Source of the DNA: Methylovulum miyakonense HT12
GTDB lineage: Bacteria; Pseudomonadota; Gammaproteobacteria; Methylococcales; Methylomonadaceae
DNA length: 64,000 nucleotides
Assembly: GCF_000384075.1 (NCBI RefSeq)
Contig: NZ_KB913025.1
Coordinates: 3,781,721-3,845,720 of the forward strand
Reading direction: 5' to 3'
Shown: in pieces, positions 17,128-26,885 of the stretch
Layout: every line of letters begins with the position of its first letter
How positions within the stretch are numbered: the first letter of the stretch is position 1
Program-made: the position numbers and the translations under genes
Notes under the pieces: model-generated
Seen by the model: only the letters and a program-made list of their open reading frames with translations
What the model was told of the DNA's origin: nothing
The model's database searches: none

Positions 17128-18324
17128 ATGAAAAAATTATATCTCCATGCTGGCTTTGGTAAATGCGGCAGCAGTTCTATCCAAGCCTTCCTTTCCCGTT
17201 ACGAAAAATTCAAATGCGAAAACGGCAATGATATGGTTTATGCTGCGCTTACTAATGACCGGCGCGTCCTTTATGGCAAGGAACTAACGCAACTTGCGGG
17301 TCAAAACCACAGCGGTTCGATCACTTCCATACCCTTTCCGCTGATGAAACCATCACCCGAAGAGTATTTTAATGCGGTCGGAGACCAGCTTATCGGGCTG
17401 CTAGAAAAAAATCATGTTGTCCTTTCGCAAGAAAGCTGGAGCAATAAAAAAGCAGAATGGGATGGCATTTCTTTTTTTCAAAACAATAAGCTTGAGGTGG
17501 ACTTTATTATCTATATAAGGCCACCGGTCACGCGGGTCAATAGCTCTTGGTGGCAGTGGGGGGCCTGGGCTAATCAAGAATTGGATGACTGGGTGGCCCA
17601 ATCGGTCAGCGCCGTCAAATATGAAAAAAAAATTAGGCAACTTAATGGCTTAAGCTGGGTTAATCGTGTCCATGTCCGCTTGCTGGACAACAATTTGCTG
17701 GACGATTTTTCAAGCGTGATCCGCTTGGATAAACAGGTGCACCAAGCACCGCACGCCATGGCAAATAAGAGTTTGCCTAATGGCATTTTGCGCCTGTTCC
17801 AAACACATAAGCGGTTGCGCCCTAGCCCCCATGCTTCGGCAATAGATTTTATCCTTGAAAAACATTTGAAACTCGAAGGCGAAGCGGATTGGGTGCTCGA
17901 CCCGGCCCATATAAAAACAATTATCGAAGAAACTCGGGACAGTAATCTTGCCCTACTGGATTTTATTGATGAAGACTGCAAAGGGAAATTCATTGCCGAT
18001 CAACGCTATTGGGATGCGGCCGCCTTTGATGACAAAGTCGCCCAACCGACGGGCGGCATCAAACCCTCTTACGAAGAACTGGAAGGCATTGCATTGGCGG
18101 GTATCGATGCAGTGATGGATTTGGCTACACAACAGATGGCAAAGTCCCCTGCCGGCCCGTCATTTAACCAATCTGATATTTGGAGGGATTTGGCATTACA
18201 TGTCGAAAAGGCAGATATTGAACTTGCGTACCGGTTATTGCAGCAGGCCGATAAACTTTGCCCTGGCACCCCCCATATCCAAAAAAAGCTGGCCCAATAC
18301 AAGACGGCATTGGATGCAATGTAA
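17128..18324 (+). CDS. Sulfotransferase-like P-loop protein
   Basis: 398 residues. The N-terminus LYLHAGFGKCGSSSIQAFL matches the 5'-phosphosulfate-binding loop (H-x-G-x-x-K-x-G-S/T-S/T) of PAPS-dependent sulfotransferases. The later segment DFIIYIRPPVTRVNSSWWQW fits the 3'-phosphate-binding R...S element. The C-terminal ~60 residues are helical and may be a TPR-like unit (AYRLLQQADKLCPGTPHIQK). The acceptor is unknown; an extracellular polysaccharide or lipid would be usual for bacterial members. It precedes the ATP-grasp/mch genes by about 100 bp without an obvious link. Confidence 0.7.
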   Translation: MKKLYLHAGFGKCGSSSIQAFLSRYEKFKCENGNDMVYAALTNDRRVLYGKELTQLAGQNHSGSITSIPFPLMKPSPEEYFNAVGDQLIGLLEKNHVVLSQESWSNKKAEWDGISFFQNNKLEVDFIIYIRPPVTRVNSSWWQWGAWANQELDDWVAQSVSAVKYEKKIRQLNGLSWVNRVHVRLLDNNLLDDFSSVIRLDKQVHQAPHAMANKSLPNGILRLFQTHKRLRPSPHASAIDFILEKHLKLEGEADWVLDPAHIKTIIEETRDSNLALLDFIDEDCKGKFIADQRYWDAAAFDDKVAQPTGGIKPSYEELEGIALAGIDAVMDLATQQMAKSPAGPSFNQSDIWRDLALHVEKADIELAYRLLQQADKLCPGTPHIQKKLAQYKTALDAM

Positions 18325-18429
18325 CGATGCCTTAGGATAGAGATAACACGCCATCAAAGGATGCCCTCTGTTTAACAAAACGCTAGAACCAATGCCTGAC
18401 ACAAATCGCCACGCCGTAACCGACATAGA

Positions 18430-19506
18430 ATGAGCAATCACCTGCTAATCATCGCCAACTCCGCCCGCATGTTGGCACAAGCCGCCCAACGGGCGGGCTT
18501 TATACCGCTGGTGATTGATTTATATGCCGATATGGACACGCGCCAATCCGCCCGTGCTTGGCGGCAGGTGCATTCCTTACATCAAAACGACATAGCCCCC
18601 GCCGTGGATTTTTTCCTAAACCACTACCCTATCAAGCAAGCCGTTTATGGCAGTGGTTTTGAAGCTTTTCCGGAATCCCTGCCTTACTTACAGCAACGTT
18701 TGGATCTCCGTGGTAATGCGCCGGAAACGTTCGCCAACATCACCTATAAACCCTATTTTTTTCAGGTATTGGCGAGGTTAAACATCCCTTACCCGGCTAG
18801 CGTATTCACTGCACCTGATGATCCTGAGGGCTGGTTAAGCAAACCCCTGCATGGGCAGGGGGGGATCGGTATTAGGCTTTGGCGGACAGAGGGTGGCGCA
18901 CCGGCGTGTTACTGGCAGGAGCAGCGGTCGGGCAGCCCCCATTCCGTGCTGTTTTTGGCTGATGGGCGCCATGCGCAAGTCATTGGCTTTAACCGGCAAT
19001 GGACAGTGGCGCATGGCGAAGACCTGTTTATTTTTGCCGGGGTCATCAACCAAACCGGGTTAAGCGACAAGCAAAAATCGTTAATTGGCCGCTGGTTGGA
19101 AGGGTTGGTTACGGCTTTCAATTTGAAAGGGCTAAATTCGTTGGATTTTATCCAAGATGGTGGGGATTTGTGGGTATTGGAAATCAATCCCCGCCCTTCC
19201 GCGAGCATGCAGTTATATCCTGGTGATTTGCTGGCCTGCCACATCAGTGGGCAATTGTCGTCCGCCCAAAGCTGGCCCGTCACTCAAGCCAGCGCCTACC
19301 AAATTATTTACGCGCCGTGTGACCTGGGCATTCCAACGACGATGCAATGGCCTGAAAATTGTATGGATGTGCCGCCATCTGGTGTTATCTGTCGCACAGG
19401 ACAACCAATTTGCAGTATCATTGCACACCATAAAACGGCACAGGGCGTAGGCGAACAGTTACAATACCAACAACGTGCTATCTTCAGCCAATTACACTTT
19501 ATATAA
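18430..19506 (+). CDS. ATP-grasp ligase next to mch, probable tetrahydromethanopterin pathway protein
   Basis: 358 residues with an ATP-grasp fold. The glycine-rich loop is [14 protein letters not shown] and the metal-binding strand is [22 protein letters not shown]-grasp proteins form amide or thioester bonds through acyl-phosphate intermediates. Unassigned ATP-grasp genes (the orf5/orf17 type) are known companions of mch and fae in the archaeal-like C1 gene clusters of methylotrophs and are thought to act in making or modifying tetrahydromethanopterin. It stands 38 bp upstream of mch on the same strand. The exact reaction is not established. Confidence 0.75.
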   Translation: MSNHLLIIANSARMLAQAAQRAGFIPLVIDLYADMDTRQSARAWRQVHSLHQNDIAPAVDFFLNHYPIKQAVYGSGFEAFPESLPYLQQRLDLRGNAPETFANITYKPYFFQVLARLNIPYPASVFTAPDDPEGWLSKPLHGQGGIGIRLWRTEGGAPACYWQEQRSGSPHSVLFLADGRHAQVIGFNRQWTVAHGEDLFIFAGVINQTGLSDKQKSLIGRWLEGLVTAFNLKGLNSLDFIQDGGDLWVLEINPRPSASMQLYPGDLLACHISGQLSSAQSWPVTQASAYQIIYAPCDLGIPTTMQWPENCMDVPPSGVICRTGQPICSIIAHHKTAQGVGEQLQYQQRAIFSQLHFI

Positions 19507-19544
19507 CATCCTTTTCTAACCCAAATCATCAGGTTTTTATCTTC

Positions 19545-20528
19545 ATGGAATTCAAAGCTAGTGTGAACAAACTTGCCCAACCTTTAGTGCAAGAGCTGCT
19601 TAACAACGCCGATAAATTACGTTTGCACCTGCAAACGCTGGATAATGGCTGCACAATCATTGACGCGGGCATCAACGTACCCGGCGGATTAGAAGCGGGC
19701 CGTATCATCACTGAAATTTGCCTGGGCGGCATGGGTACGGTGACCTTGTCGCAAAGCGCTTACACGGAAAAATGGCCTTTGACGGTCAATGTCCACAGCA
19801 CCAACCCCGTGTTGGCGTGTTTGGGTAGCCAATACGCAGGTTGGAGTTTGTCACATGAAAAATATTACGCCTTGGGTTCCGGCCCGGCGCGGGCGATGGC
19901 GACCAAAACCAAAGACGGCGTGACCCAGCCCGTTGAAGAGTTGTACAAGGAACTGGCCTATCAAGACGCCAACGACAAAACCGTGCTGGTGATTGAAAAC
20001 GACAAAATCCCGCCTGTGGAAATTGTCGATAAAGTCGCCGCCGCCTGTGGCGTGCCACCTGAAAATTTGACCATCATTGTCACGCCAACCAGCAGTCTGG
20101 CAGGTTGCGTGCAAGTCGTCGGCCGGGTGTTGGAAGTGGCGATGCACAAAGCCCACGCCCTGCACTTCCCGCTGGAAAACATCATCGACGGCAGCGGCAG
20201 TGCGCCGATTTGCCCACCGCACCCCGATTTCGTGCAAGCCATGGGCCGCACCAATGACGCGATTTTGTTCGCTGGCCTGGTGCATCTTTTTGTCAAAGGC
20301 AGCGACGAAGCGGCGGAAAAACTGGCGGATGAATTGCCTAGCTCGACTTCCAAAGATTATGGCAAACCGTTCGCGCAAGTTTTTAAAGAGTACAAATACG
20401 ATTTCTTTAAAGTTGACGCCATGCTGTTCAGCCCTGCCAGCGTGATCGTCACGGCGGTCGAATCCGGCAAAAGTTTCCGCGCCGGACGCTTGGACAACGA
20501 CTTGCTGAACTTGTCGTTCGGCGGTTAA
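19545..20528 (+). CDS. mch: Methenyltetrahydromethanopterin cyclohydrolase
   Basis: Converts 5,10-methenyl-H4MPT to 5-formyl-H4MPT in the tetrahydromethanopterin-linked oxidation of formaldehyde to formate in the cytoplasm. At 327 residues it has normal length. Recognisable stretches include [20 protein letters not shown], the glycine-rich [11 protein letters not shown] and [17 protein letters not shown]. Its presence outside archaea marks methylotrophs and is the strongest metabolic clue in the window. It follows the ATP-grasp gene and precedes a redoxin gene by 20 bp. Confidence 0.97.
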   Translation: MEFKASVNKLAQPLVQELLNNADKLRLHLQTLDNGCTIIDAGINVPGGLEAGRIITEICLGGMGTVTLSQSAYTEKWPLTVNVHSTNPVLACLGSQYAGWSLSHEKYYALGSGPARAMATKTKDGVTQPVEELYKELAYQDANDKTVLVIENDKIPPVEIVDKVAAACGVPPENLTIIVTPTSSLAGCVQVVGRVLEVAMHKAHALHFPLENIIDGSGSAPICPPHPDFVQAMGRTNDAILFAGLVHLFVKGSDEAAEKLADELPSSTSKDYGKPFAQVFKEYKYDFFKVDAMLFSPASVIVTAVESGKSFRAGRLDNDLLNLSFGG

Positions 20529-20548
20529 TCACCTTTTAGGAGTTTGCT

Positions 20549-21106
20549 ATGGCCGCATTGGAACCCCCCGTTTGTGATTTTGGTAAACCCGCACCGGATT
20601 TTTCCTTATCGGGTGTCGACGGGCGTATTTGGACATTAGCCGATTGCATGGGTGAAAAAGGTTTGTTGGTGATGTTCATTTGCCAGCATTGCCCGTATGT
20701 CAAGGCGATACATGACAGGATTTTGCGGGATACCCGCGAGTTACAAGCACTTGGCATTGCGTCGGTTGCGGTCATGTCCAATGACACCGAGGCTTATCCA
20801 GAAGATTCATTTGCCAATATGCAGCAAGCGGCGCGTCTGCATGATTATCCCTTCCCGTATTTGCTGGATGAAACCCAAGAGGTGGCCAAGGCTTACGGCG
20901 CCGTTTGCACACCGGATTTTTTCGGTTATAACGCTGGTTTTGAGCTGCAATATCGCGGGCGTTTGGATGCCAGCCGCCGCGAAACCGCTCCAGCTGATAC
21001 AATACGCGAATTATTTGAGGCTATGAAAACCGTCGCGCAAACAGGCCATGGCCCGGAGCGGCAAATAGCCAGCATTGGCTGCTCCATCAAATGGAAAACC
21101 AACTGA
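20549..21106 (+). CDS. Thioredoxin-fold (AhpC/TSA-like redoxin) protein
   Basis: 185-residue cytoplasmic redoxin. The start GKPAPDFSLSGVDGRIWTLA is typical of the peroxiredoxin/TlpA superfamily. The active site reads CQHCPYVKAI, a CxxC instead of the single peroxidatic cysteine, as in the widespread 'thioredoxin family protein' group. A second Cys pair region follows (GAVCTPDFFGYN). It has an AGGAG ribosome site and lies between mch and pgk on the same strand; a role in redox maintenance is inferred. Confidence 0.88.
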   Translation: MAALEPPVCDFGKPAPDFSLSGVDGRIWTLADCMGEKGLLVMFICQHCPYVKAIHDRILRDTRELQALGIASVAVMSNDTEAYPEDSFANMQQAARLHDYPFPYLLDETQEVAKAYGAVCTPDFFGYNAGFELQYRGRLDASRRETAPADTIRELFEAMKTVAQTGHGPERQIASIGCSIKWKTN

Positions 21107-21136
21107 TTCCTTTAACAGCACAAAAGAGAGTGAACT

Positions 21137-22309
21137 ATGTCAATTCAAAGAATGGTTGATCTGGATTTATCAGGTAAACGTGTATTAATCCGTCAAGACT
21201 TGAATGTACCGGTAAAAAACGGCCAAGTGACCAGCGACATCCGTATCCAAGCCAGTGTGCCAACCATTGAAAAAGCCTTGGAAGCCGGTGCGGCGGTGAT
21301 TGTCATGTCGCATTTAGGCCGTCCGGTTGAGGGTTTATATGATGAAGACTCATCGTTGAAACCCGTTGCCGAGCGCTTGGCTAGCTTATTGGGCAAGCCT
21401 GTGAGATTGGAAAAGGACTGGCTGGAAGGCATCACGATTGCCCCAGGTGAGGTCGTGTTATGTGAAAACGTCCGGTTTAACGTCGGCGAAGAAAAAAACA
21501 GCGATGAGCTGGGTCAAAAAATGGCGAAATTGTGTGATGTGTTCGTCATGGACGCTTTCGGCACCGCGCACCGCGCCCAAGCCTCCACGCACAGCGTCGC
21601 CAAATTTGCACCTGTCGTTTGTGCCGGCCCGCTGCTGGCCAGCGAGTTGGACGCATTAGGCAAGGCCTTGGAAACCCCAGTCAAACCCTTGGTCGCCATT
21701 GTGGGTGGTTCCAAAGTTTCCACAAAATTGACTGTCCTGAAATCCTTGTCAGAAAAAGTTGACCAGCTAATTGTTGGTGGCGGCATTGCCAATACTTTTA
21801 TTGCCGCCGCCGGTTTCCCCGTCGGTAAATCGCTTTATGAACCCGATTTGATCGCCGAAGCCCAAAGCCTGATCGCAGCGGCGAAAAAAGCCGGGTCTGA
21901 CATCCCTATCCCCGTTGACGTCGTTTGTGCCAAAGAATTTTCTGACACTGCGGTCGCCACCGTGAAAAATGTTGCTGATATTGAAGAAGATGATTTTGTG
22001 CTGGACATCGGACCTGAAACGGCCGCCCAATATGCCAGCTTGTTAAAATCAGCCGGAACCATTGTTTGGAACGGCCCGGTCGGTGTGTTTGAAATCGAAC
22101 AATTCAGCCACGGCACCCAGGCATTGGCAAAAGCGATTGCCGAAAGCCCGGCCTTCTCGATTGCGGGCGGCGGTGACACCTTGGCGGCAATCGACAAATT
22201 TGGCATTGAAAATGATGTGTCTTACACCTCAACAGGTGGCGGCGCGTTCTTGGAATTTTTGGAAGGCAAAGAACTACCCGCCGTGGCCATCCTAAAATCA
22301 AGGCAATAA
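21137..22309 (+). CDS. pgk: Phosphoglycerate kinase
   Basis: Reversible transfer of phosphate between 1,3-bisphosphoglycerate and ADP in the lower glycolytic pathway. At 390 residues it is of standard length. It has the substrate-binding start [21 protein letters not shown], the hinge and nucleotide domain with [10 protein letters not shown], and the C-terminal [12 protein letters not shown]. It is immediately downstream of the redoxin gene with an AGAGAG ribosome site. A short palindrome follows at 22316-22333. Confidence 0.98.
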   Translation: MSIQRMVDLDLSGKRVLIRQDLNVPVKNGQVTSDIRIQASVPTIEKALEAGAAVIVMSHLGRPVEGLYDEDSSLKPVAERLASLLGKPVRLEKDWLEGITIAPGEVVLCENVRFNVGEEKNSDELGQKMAKLCDVFVMDAFGTAHRAQASTHSVAKFAPVVCAGPLLASELDALGKALETPVKPLVAIVGGSKVSTKLTVLKSLSEKVDQLIVGGGIANTFIAAAGFPVGKSLYEPDLIAEAQSLIAAAKKAGSDIPIPVDVVCAKEFSDTAVATVKNVADIEEDDFVLDIGPETAAQYASLLKSAGTIVWNGPVGVFEIEQFSHGTQALAKAIAESPAFSIAGGGDTLAAIDKFGIENDVSYTSTGGGAFLEFLEGKELPAVAILKSRQ

Positions 22310-22315
22310 TCATCC

Positions 22316-22333
22316 GCCATTAACCCTAATGGC
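22316..22333 (+). terminator. Stem-loop after pgk (weak terminator)
   Basis: GCCATTA and TAATGGC form a perfect 7-bp stem with an ACCC loop, 7 nt after the pgk stop. There is no T-tract, so efficiency is uncertain. Confidence 0.35.
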
Positions 22334-22449
22334 AAATTAATATAAGTTCACCGCACTTTTATAGTTCTGTTATAGTCATAACGTACATATAGTGTGGTGG
22401 GCTTTTATTTTTAGCGCAGCACGCAAATTTTTTTATTACAGGAATTATA

Positions 22450-22689
22450 ATGGCTAGAATTACCATCGAAGATTGTTTAGAACATGTAGAAAACCGTTTC
22501 AAACTGGTGCTATTGGCCAGCACCCGGGCACGGCAACTAAGCCAAGGCGCAACTGAATTTCTCCCCCGCCAAAAAGATAAGGACACCGTATTGGCGTTAC
22601 GGGAAATAGCTGCGGGACATGTGACCGACGAGAACATCAAACGCCTACACCGCACCGCCGAAGTCCAGGATTACCCGTCAGTATTCTAA
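22450..22689 (+). CDS. rpoZ: RNA polymerase omega subunit
   Basis: 79 residues. [20 protein letters not shown] and the helix [13 protein letters not shown] are the conserved omega segment that clamps the beta-prime C-terminus and contributes to the ppGpp site 1 in proteobacteria. It lies 18 bp upstream of spoT, the same pairing as in Escherichia coli, although gmk is not next to it here. Confidence 0.97.
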   Translation: MARITIEDCLEHVENRFKLVLLASTRARQLSQGATEFLPRQKDKDTVLALREIAAGHVTDENIKRLHRTAEVQDYPSVF

Positions 22690-22707
22690 ATCCGCCGCCC
22701 TATTTCT

Positions 22708-24858
22708 ATGACCGTGCTGGAACGCCCCCAAGATATTCTCGTCCGCCGCCTAAGCGACACCTTGTCCGGCTATCTGGAGCAAAGCCAGGTAAATGATTGC
22801 ATCCGCGCGTATGAATATGGCGCAAGGGTCCATGAGGGGCAGATCCGTAAAAGTGGCGAGGACTATATCTGCCATCCGATTTCGGTTGCCATAAGCCTGG
22901 CGGAAATGCACATGGATGCCAACGGGATTATGGCGGCGATCCTGCACGATGTCATCGAAGATTGCAAAGTCAGTAAAAAACAGCTCGCCAATGAGTTCGG
23001 CATTGAAGTTGCCGAACTGGTTGATGGCGTCACCAAGCTTGGCAAAATCGACAATAAATCACGCGCCGAAGCCCAAGCCGAAAATGTCCGCAAAATGTTT
23101 TTGGCAATGGCGAAAGACTTGCGCGTGATCATCGTCAAATTGGCTGACCGTCTGCACAATATGCAAACAATAGGTGCAATGCCCACTGAAAAACAACAGC
23201 GCATCGCCCATGAAACCTTAGAAATTTATGCCCCGCTGGCGAACCGCCTGGGTATGAATAACATCCGCCATAAACTGGAATCATTAAGCTTCGCGGCAAT
23301 GTATCCAGAGCGTTATGAAGAATTAAAAAAAGCGGTCAAGACCGAACGCGGCTCCCGCCGCAAAGTCGTGGAGACCATCGAAAGCGCCATCAAAATCCGC
23401 CTGTCCGAAGCCCATTTGGACTGTGAAGTCGCAGGACGGGAAAAAAACCTTTACAGCATTTTTAAAAAAATGACCGATAAGAAACTTTTGTTATCGGATG
23501 TGTTTGATATTTATGCTTTCAGGATTTTTTGCGATAGCGTTGACACCTGCTATCGCGTGTTAGGTGTGATCCATAACCTTTACAAACCCATTCCCGGCCG
23601 TTTTAAGGACTACATCGCCTTACCTAAAGAAAATGGCTACCAATCATTGCACTCGGTGTTGATGGGGCCGTTTGGCGTGCCTATCGAAATACAGATCCGC
23701 ACCCATGATATGCACCGCATGGCCGAATCCGGTATTGCCGCCCATTGGCTGTATAAATCGGATGATGATAAAACTGAAAAAGCCCAGGCTCTAGCCAATG
23801 AATGGTTACGCGATTTGTTGGAAATCCAAAAATCTGCCGGGGACTCGTTAGAGTTTATTGATAACTTAAAAATTGACCTGTTCCCGCAGGAAGTCTTTGT
23901 TTTTACACCTAAAGGCGCGATTATCAAATTGCCTAGGGGAGCAACGGCCGTGGATTTTGCTTATGCCGTGCATACCGATATTGGTAACGCTTGCGTGTCT
24001 GCCAGGATAGACAGGCAACTGGTGCCCTTACAATCCAAATTGGAAAATGGCATGACCGTAGAAATCATTACGGCTGGTTGGGCGCGGCCCAATCCGTTGT
24101 GGTTAAACTACGTCATTACCGTAAAAGCCCGCTCAAGCATTAGAAATTACCTGAAAAACTTCAAGCAGCAAGAAGCGATTAATTTAGGCCGTAGGTTATT
24201 GGATAAAGAGCTGCAAATGATGAATTTGCATCTGGACAATATTGACCCGGCCCGCATCAACGCATTGCTTAAAGCCATCAATTCAAATTCACTGGACGAC
24301 TTACTGGAAGACATTGGTTTAGGCAATAAAATGCCTTTTTTGGTTGCCAAGCAACTGACCCAAGACGACATAAACGCCAATATAAAGCTCAACAGCAACG
24401 AACAAATCCAAAAAACCCCGCTAATCATAAAAGGCACTGAAGGCATGGTGATCACCCTTGCCAAATGCTGCCGCCCGATCCCCGGCGATGCCATCATCGG
24501 TTTTTTTAATCCGGGTACGGGTATTGTGGTCCATCACCATGAATGCCGTAACCGCGTCGTGTTAAGAAAAAAAGACACCAGTTGGTTGGAAGTCGAATGG
24601 AGCCAAGACATTGTCGGCGATTTCCCTGCTGAATTACGACTGGAAATCATGAACCAGCGCGGCGCCTTAGCAACCATTGCTTCGACAATTTCGGACATGG
24701 AGTCCAATATTGAAAATGTTAACGTGATTGACCAGGACGACCGTGTCTGTGTTGATTTGATCACCCTGACAGCCCGGGACCGTGTACATTTGGCAAAAAT
24801 CATGCGCCGATTGAAAGAGCTCGAAATTGTCTTAAAAATCACCCGCGTCAAAGCTTAA
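22708..24858 (+). CDS. spoT: Bifunctional (p)ppGpp synthetase/hydrolase
   Basis: 716 residues in the RelA/SpoT layout. The HD hydrolase domain (about 30-190) contains ILHDVIEDC. The synthetase domain (about 240-350) contains GRFKDYIALPKENGYQSLHS and EIQIRTHDMHRMAESGIAAH. A TGS domain (about 385-445: VFTPKGAIIKLPRGATAVDF), a helical/zinc-finger-like part with AKCCRPIPGDAI and a C-terminal ACT domain follow. The intact HD motif and the RFKD synthetase signature point to the SpoT type, able to hydrolyse and make ppGpp. It is co-transcribed with rpoZ. Confidence 0.96.
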   Translation: MTVLERPQDILVRRLSDTLSGYLEQSQVNDCIRAYEYGARVHEGQIRKSGEDYICHPISVAISLAEMHMDANGIMAAILHDVIEDCKVSKKQLANEFGIEVAELVDGVTKLGKIDNKSRAEAQAENVRKMFLAMAKDLRVIIVKLADRLHNMQTIGAMPTEKQQRIAHETLEIYAPLANRLGMNNIRHKLESLSFAAMYPERYEELKKAVKTERGSRRKVVETIESAIKIRLSEAHLDCEVAGREKNLYSIFKKMTDKKLLLSDVFDIYAFRIFCDSVDTCYRVLGVIHNLYKPIPGRFKDYIALPKENGYQSLHSVLMGPFGVPIEIQIRTHDMHRMAESGIAAHWLYKSDDDKTEKAQALANEWLRDLLEIQKSAGDSLEFIDNLKIDLFPQEVFVFTPKGAIIKLPRGATAVDFAYAVHTDIGNACVSARIDRQLVPLQSKLENGMTVEIITAGWARPNPLWLNYVITVKARSSIRNYLKNFKQQEAINLGRRLLDKELQMMNLHLDNIDPARINALLKAINSNSLDDLLEDIGLGNKMPFLVAKQLTQDDINANIKLNSNEQIQKTPLIIKGTEGMVITLAKCCRPIPGDAIIGFFNPGTGIVVHHHECRNRVVLRKKDTSWLEVEWSQDIVGDFPAELRLEIMNQRGALATIASTISDMESNIENVNVIDQDDRVCVDLITLTARDRVHLAKIMRRLKELEIVLKITRVKA

Positions 24859-25006
24859 CGCCGTAAACCCGCCAACAGGCCGTCCAGCACAAGGGTGGCA
24901 TGCTTGCACCAAAATAAATTAAGCCGGGCAAGCGTCACGTTAATTGGGTGCAAAAATTTTCAAAACTAGCGTTTGATACTTGCAGAAAAATGCCCTTGCA
25001 ATGTTT

Positions 25007-25036
25007 AGGGGGCACAAACTTAGATTTGCCCCCTTT
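25007..25036. terminator. Terminator between spoT and amtB
   Basis: AGGGGGCA (25007-25014) pairs with TGCCCCCT (25027-25034) across a 12-nt loop. T-rich sequence follows on the plus strand and the amtB stop is 26 bp away, so it most likely ends amtB transcription and possibly also spoT. Confidence 0.6.
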
Positions 25037-25061
25037 ACAGTCTTTCTAGCCTAAAGCCCAA

Positions 25062-26453
25062 CTAATCGTGATAAGCAATTTCACCGTGCTCGGATAGGTC
25101 TAGCCCTTGGAGTTCGACGTCTTCGCTCACACGCAAGCCAATCAGCATGTCGACGATTTTATAGGATACGAATGAAACGATCCCTGACCACAGGAGGGTT
25201 ACAATAATCCCCCAAAGCTGGCTTTGCAATTGCGTCATAATACTGTATTCCCCGACTCCGTTGGCGACATAGTCGTAAACGCCCGTGCCGCCCAGGGCGG
25301 GGGAGGCGACGAAAGCCGTGCCCAGTGAACCCAATATGCCGCTGATACCATGGACGCCAAAAACATCCAGGGAGTCATCATAGCCCAAGGCATTTTTCAA
25401 TTCCGTCACGGCCCAAAAACATACGGCCCCCGCTATCAATCCCAGCACGATAGACCCCATAGGCCCGGCCCAACCGCATGCCGGTGTAATGGCGACCAAC
25501 CCAGCGACCGCACCGGAAGCGCCCCCCAGCATGCTAGGTGTTCCCCGTCTCAGCCATTCGGCAAACATCCATGCCAGGGCCGCCGAGGCGGTTGCCAAAA
25601 GCGTGTTGGCAAACACCAGTCCCGCCGCACCGTTCGCTTCCAAGTTGGAGCCGACATTGAAACCGAACCAACCGACCCACAATAATGCCGCGCCCATCAT
25701 GGTCATCGGGACATTATGCGGAGCCATGGACTCCTCACCAAAACCTATGCGTTTGCCCACCAGTAAACAGCCGACTAGGCCGGCAATGCCCGCGTTAATA
25801 TGCACCACCGTCCCGCCCGCAAAATCCAGCGCGCCTTTTTGAAAAATAAAACCTGCCGTTTCCGTTGCCGCCGTTGCCGCCGCCGCATCGGTGTAAGCAT
25901 CGGGGCCGGCCCAATACCAGACCATGTGGGCAATGGGCAAATAAGAAAAGGTAAACCACAACAGGATAAACAACAGCACGGCGGAAAATTTGAGCCGTTC
26001 GGCAAAAGCCCCGATGATGAGCGCCGGGGTGATCGCTGCGAAGGTCAATTGGAACATGATGTAAATATACTCCGGGATATACACCCCCTTACTGAAGGTG
26101 GCCACCACAGAGTCGGGCGTAACGCCGCTCAGAAAGAATTTATCGATACCGCCGAAGAATATATTGCCCTCGGTGAAAGCAATGCTGTAACCATATAAGG
26201 CCCATAAGACGGCAATCATGCAGAATGTCATAAAAACCTGCATCAAGACCGAGAGTATGTTTTTCGCCCGGACCATCCCGGCATAAAACAGGGCCAATCC
26301 GGGTATTGTCATTAAAATCACCAGCACCGTGGCAACGATCATCCAGCTGGTATCACCTTTGTTAGGTGTCGGCGGTACCGCCGTGTCGGCCACCGCCAGG
26401 CCGGAAGACATCAGCACGGCCAGCAATGCCAAAGTGATCAATCGATTTTTCAT
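25062..26453 (-). CDS. amtB: Ammonium transporter
   Basis: 463-residue Amt/MEP channel. A cleavable signal peptide (residues 1-22) is followed by eleven membrane spans. Signature segments are FYAGMVRAKNILSVLMQ, the GGTVVHINAGIAGLVG motif with the twin-His region, and ALLWVGWFGFNVGSNL. It imports ammonium and is normally controlled by a PII protein, but no glnK lies beside it here. AAGGAG precedes the ATG. A sigma-54-like promoter (26560-26576) fits nitrogen regulation, relevant for a diazotroph. Confidence 0.96.
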   Translation of the reverse strand: MKNRLITLALLAVLMSSGLAVADTAVPPTPNKGDTSWMIVATVLVILMTIPGLALFYAGMVRAKNILSVLMQVFMTFCMIAVLWALYGYSIAFTEGNIFFGGIDKFFLSGVTPDSVVATFSKGVYIPEYIYIMFQLTFAAITPALIIGAFAERLKFSAVLLFILLWFTFSYLPIAHMVWYWAGPDAYTDAAAATAATETAGFIFQKGALDFAGGTVVHINAGIAGLVGCLLVGKRIGFGEESMAPHNVPMTMMGAALLWVGWFGFNVGSNLEANGAAGLVFANTLLATASAALAWMFAEWLRRGTPSMLGGASGAVAGLVAITPACGWAGPMGSIVLGLIAGAVCFWAVTELKNALGYDDSLDVFGVHGISGILGSLGTAFVASPALGGTGVYDYVANGVGEYSIMTQLQSQLWGIIVTLLWSGIVSFVSYKIVDMLIGLRVSEDVELQGLDLSEHGEIAYHD

Positions 26454-26559
26454 GTGACTCTCCTTAAAAACGGGTTATCTTGCCGATACGCTAAGCTTTG
26501 GAGCCGGATCCGAATAACCTGGAAGTTAAAGGCGAAGCCCGGCTCTACTGGAAAGTGTA

Positions 26560-26576
26560 AGCATGATCCATACCAG
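26560..26576 (-). promoter_or_regulatory. Sigma-54-like promoter upstream of amtB
   Basis: On the minus strand CTGGTATGGATCATGCT has the invariant GG and GC with the correct 10-bp spacing and about 10 of 13 consensus positions. A GCACCAATTTAAG word (26631-26643) and GTGCAC near 26657 lie upstream and could be NtrC-type half sites. By-eye assignment. Confidence 0.4.
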
Positions 26577-26885
26577 TAATTATAATCTGGCCGCATCAAT
26601 GGAAGCTGCAACGGAAGGCCAAGACCCGCACCAATTTAAGGCAAATAAATTATTTTGTGCACATTCTTATTGCGGTTTTTCACCCTTGATTTTAAGTGTG
26701 GCGGATGCCACAAAGGGTTGGCCATGCTGGGGATCGGGTGTGGTGTTGCGCCCCGTGCGCGTTATTTTAATTTACGTAGGCCGTTGGCTCCCGCCTTTGC
26801 GCATATCTGTATATATTTGGCACAATCAATGCTTCATATACAAAATCACGTACTCAAACTTATCTTCAAAGTCAGTGAGCCTACT

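Noticed and set aside
26655-26885. N-terminal extension of the duplicated-domain protein
   Set aside because: The extra 77 residues have no resemblance to the rest and fall in the amtB upstream region; the ATG at 26886 begins the first repeat.
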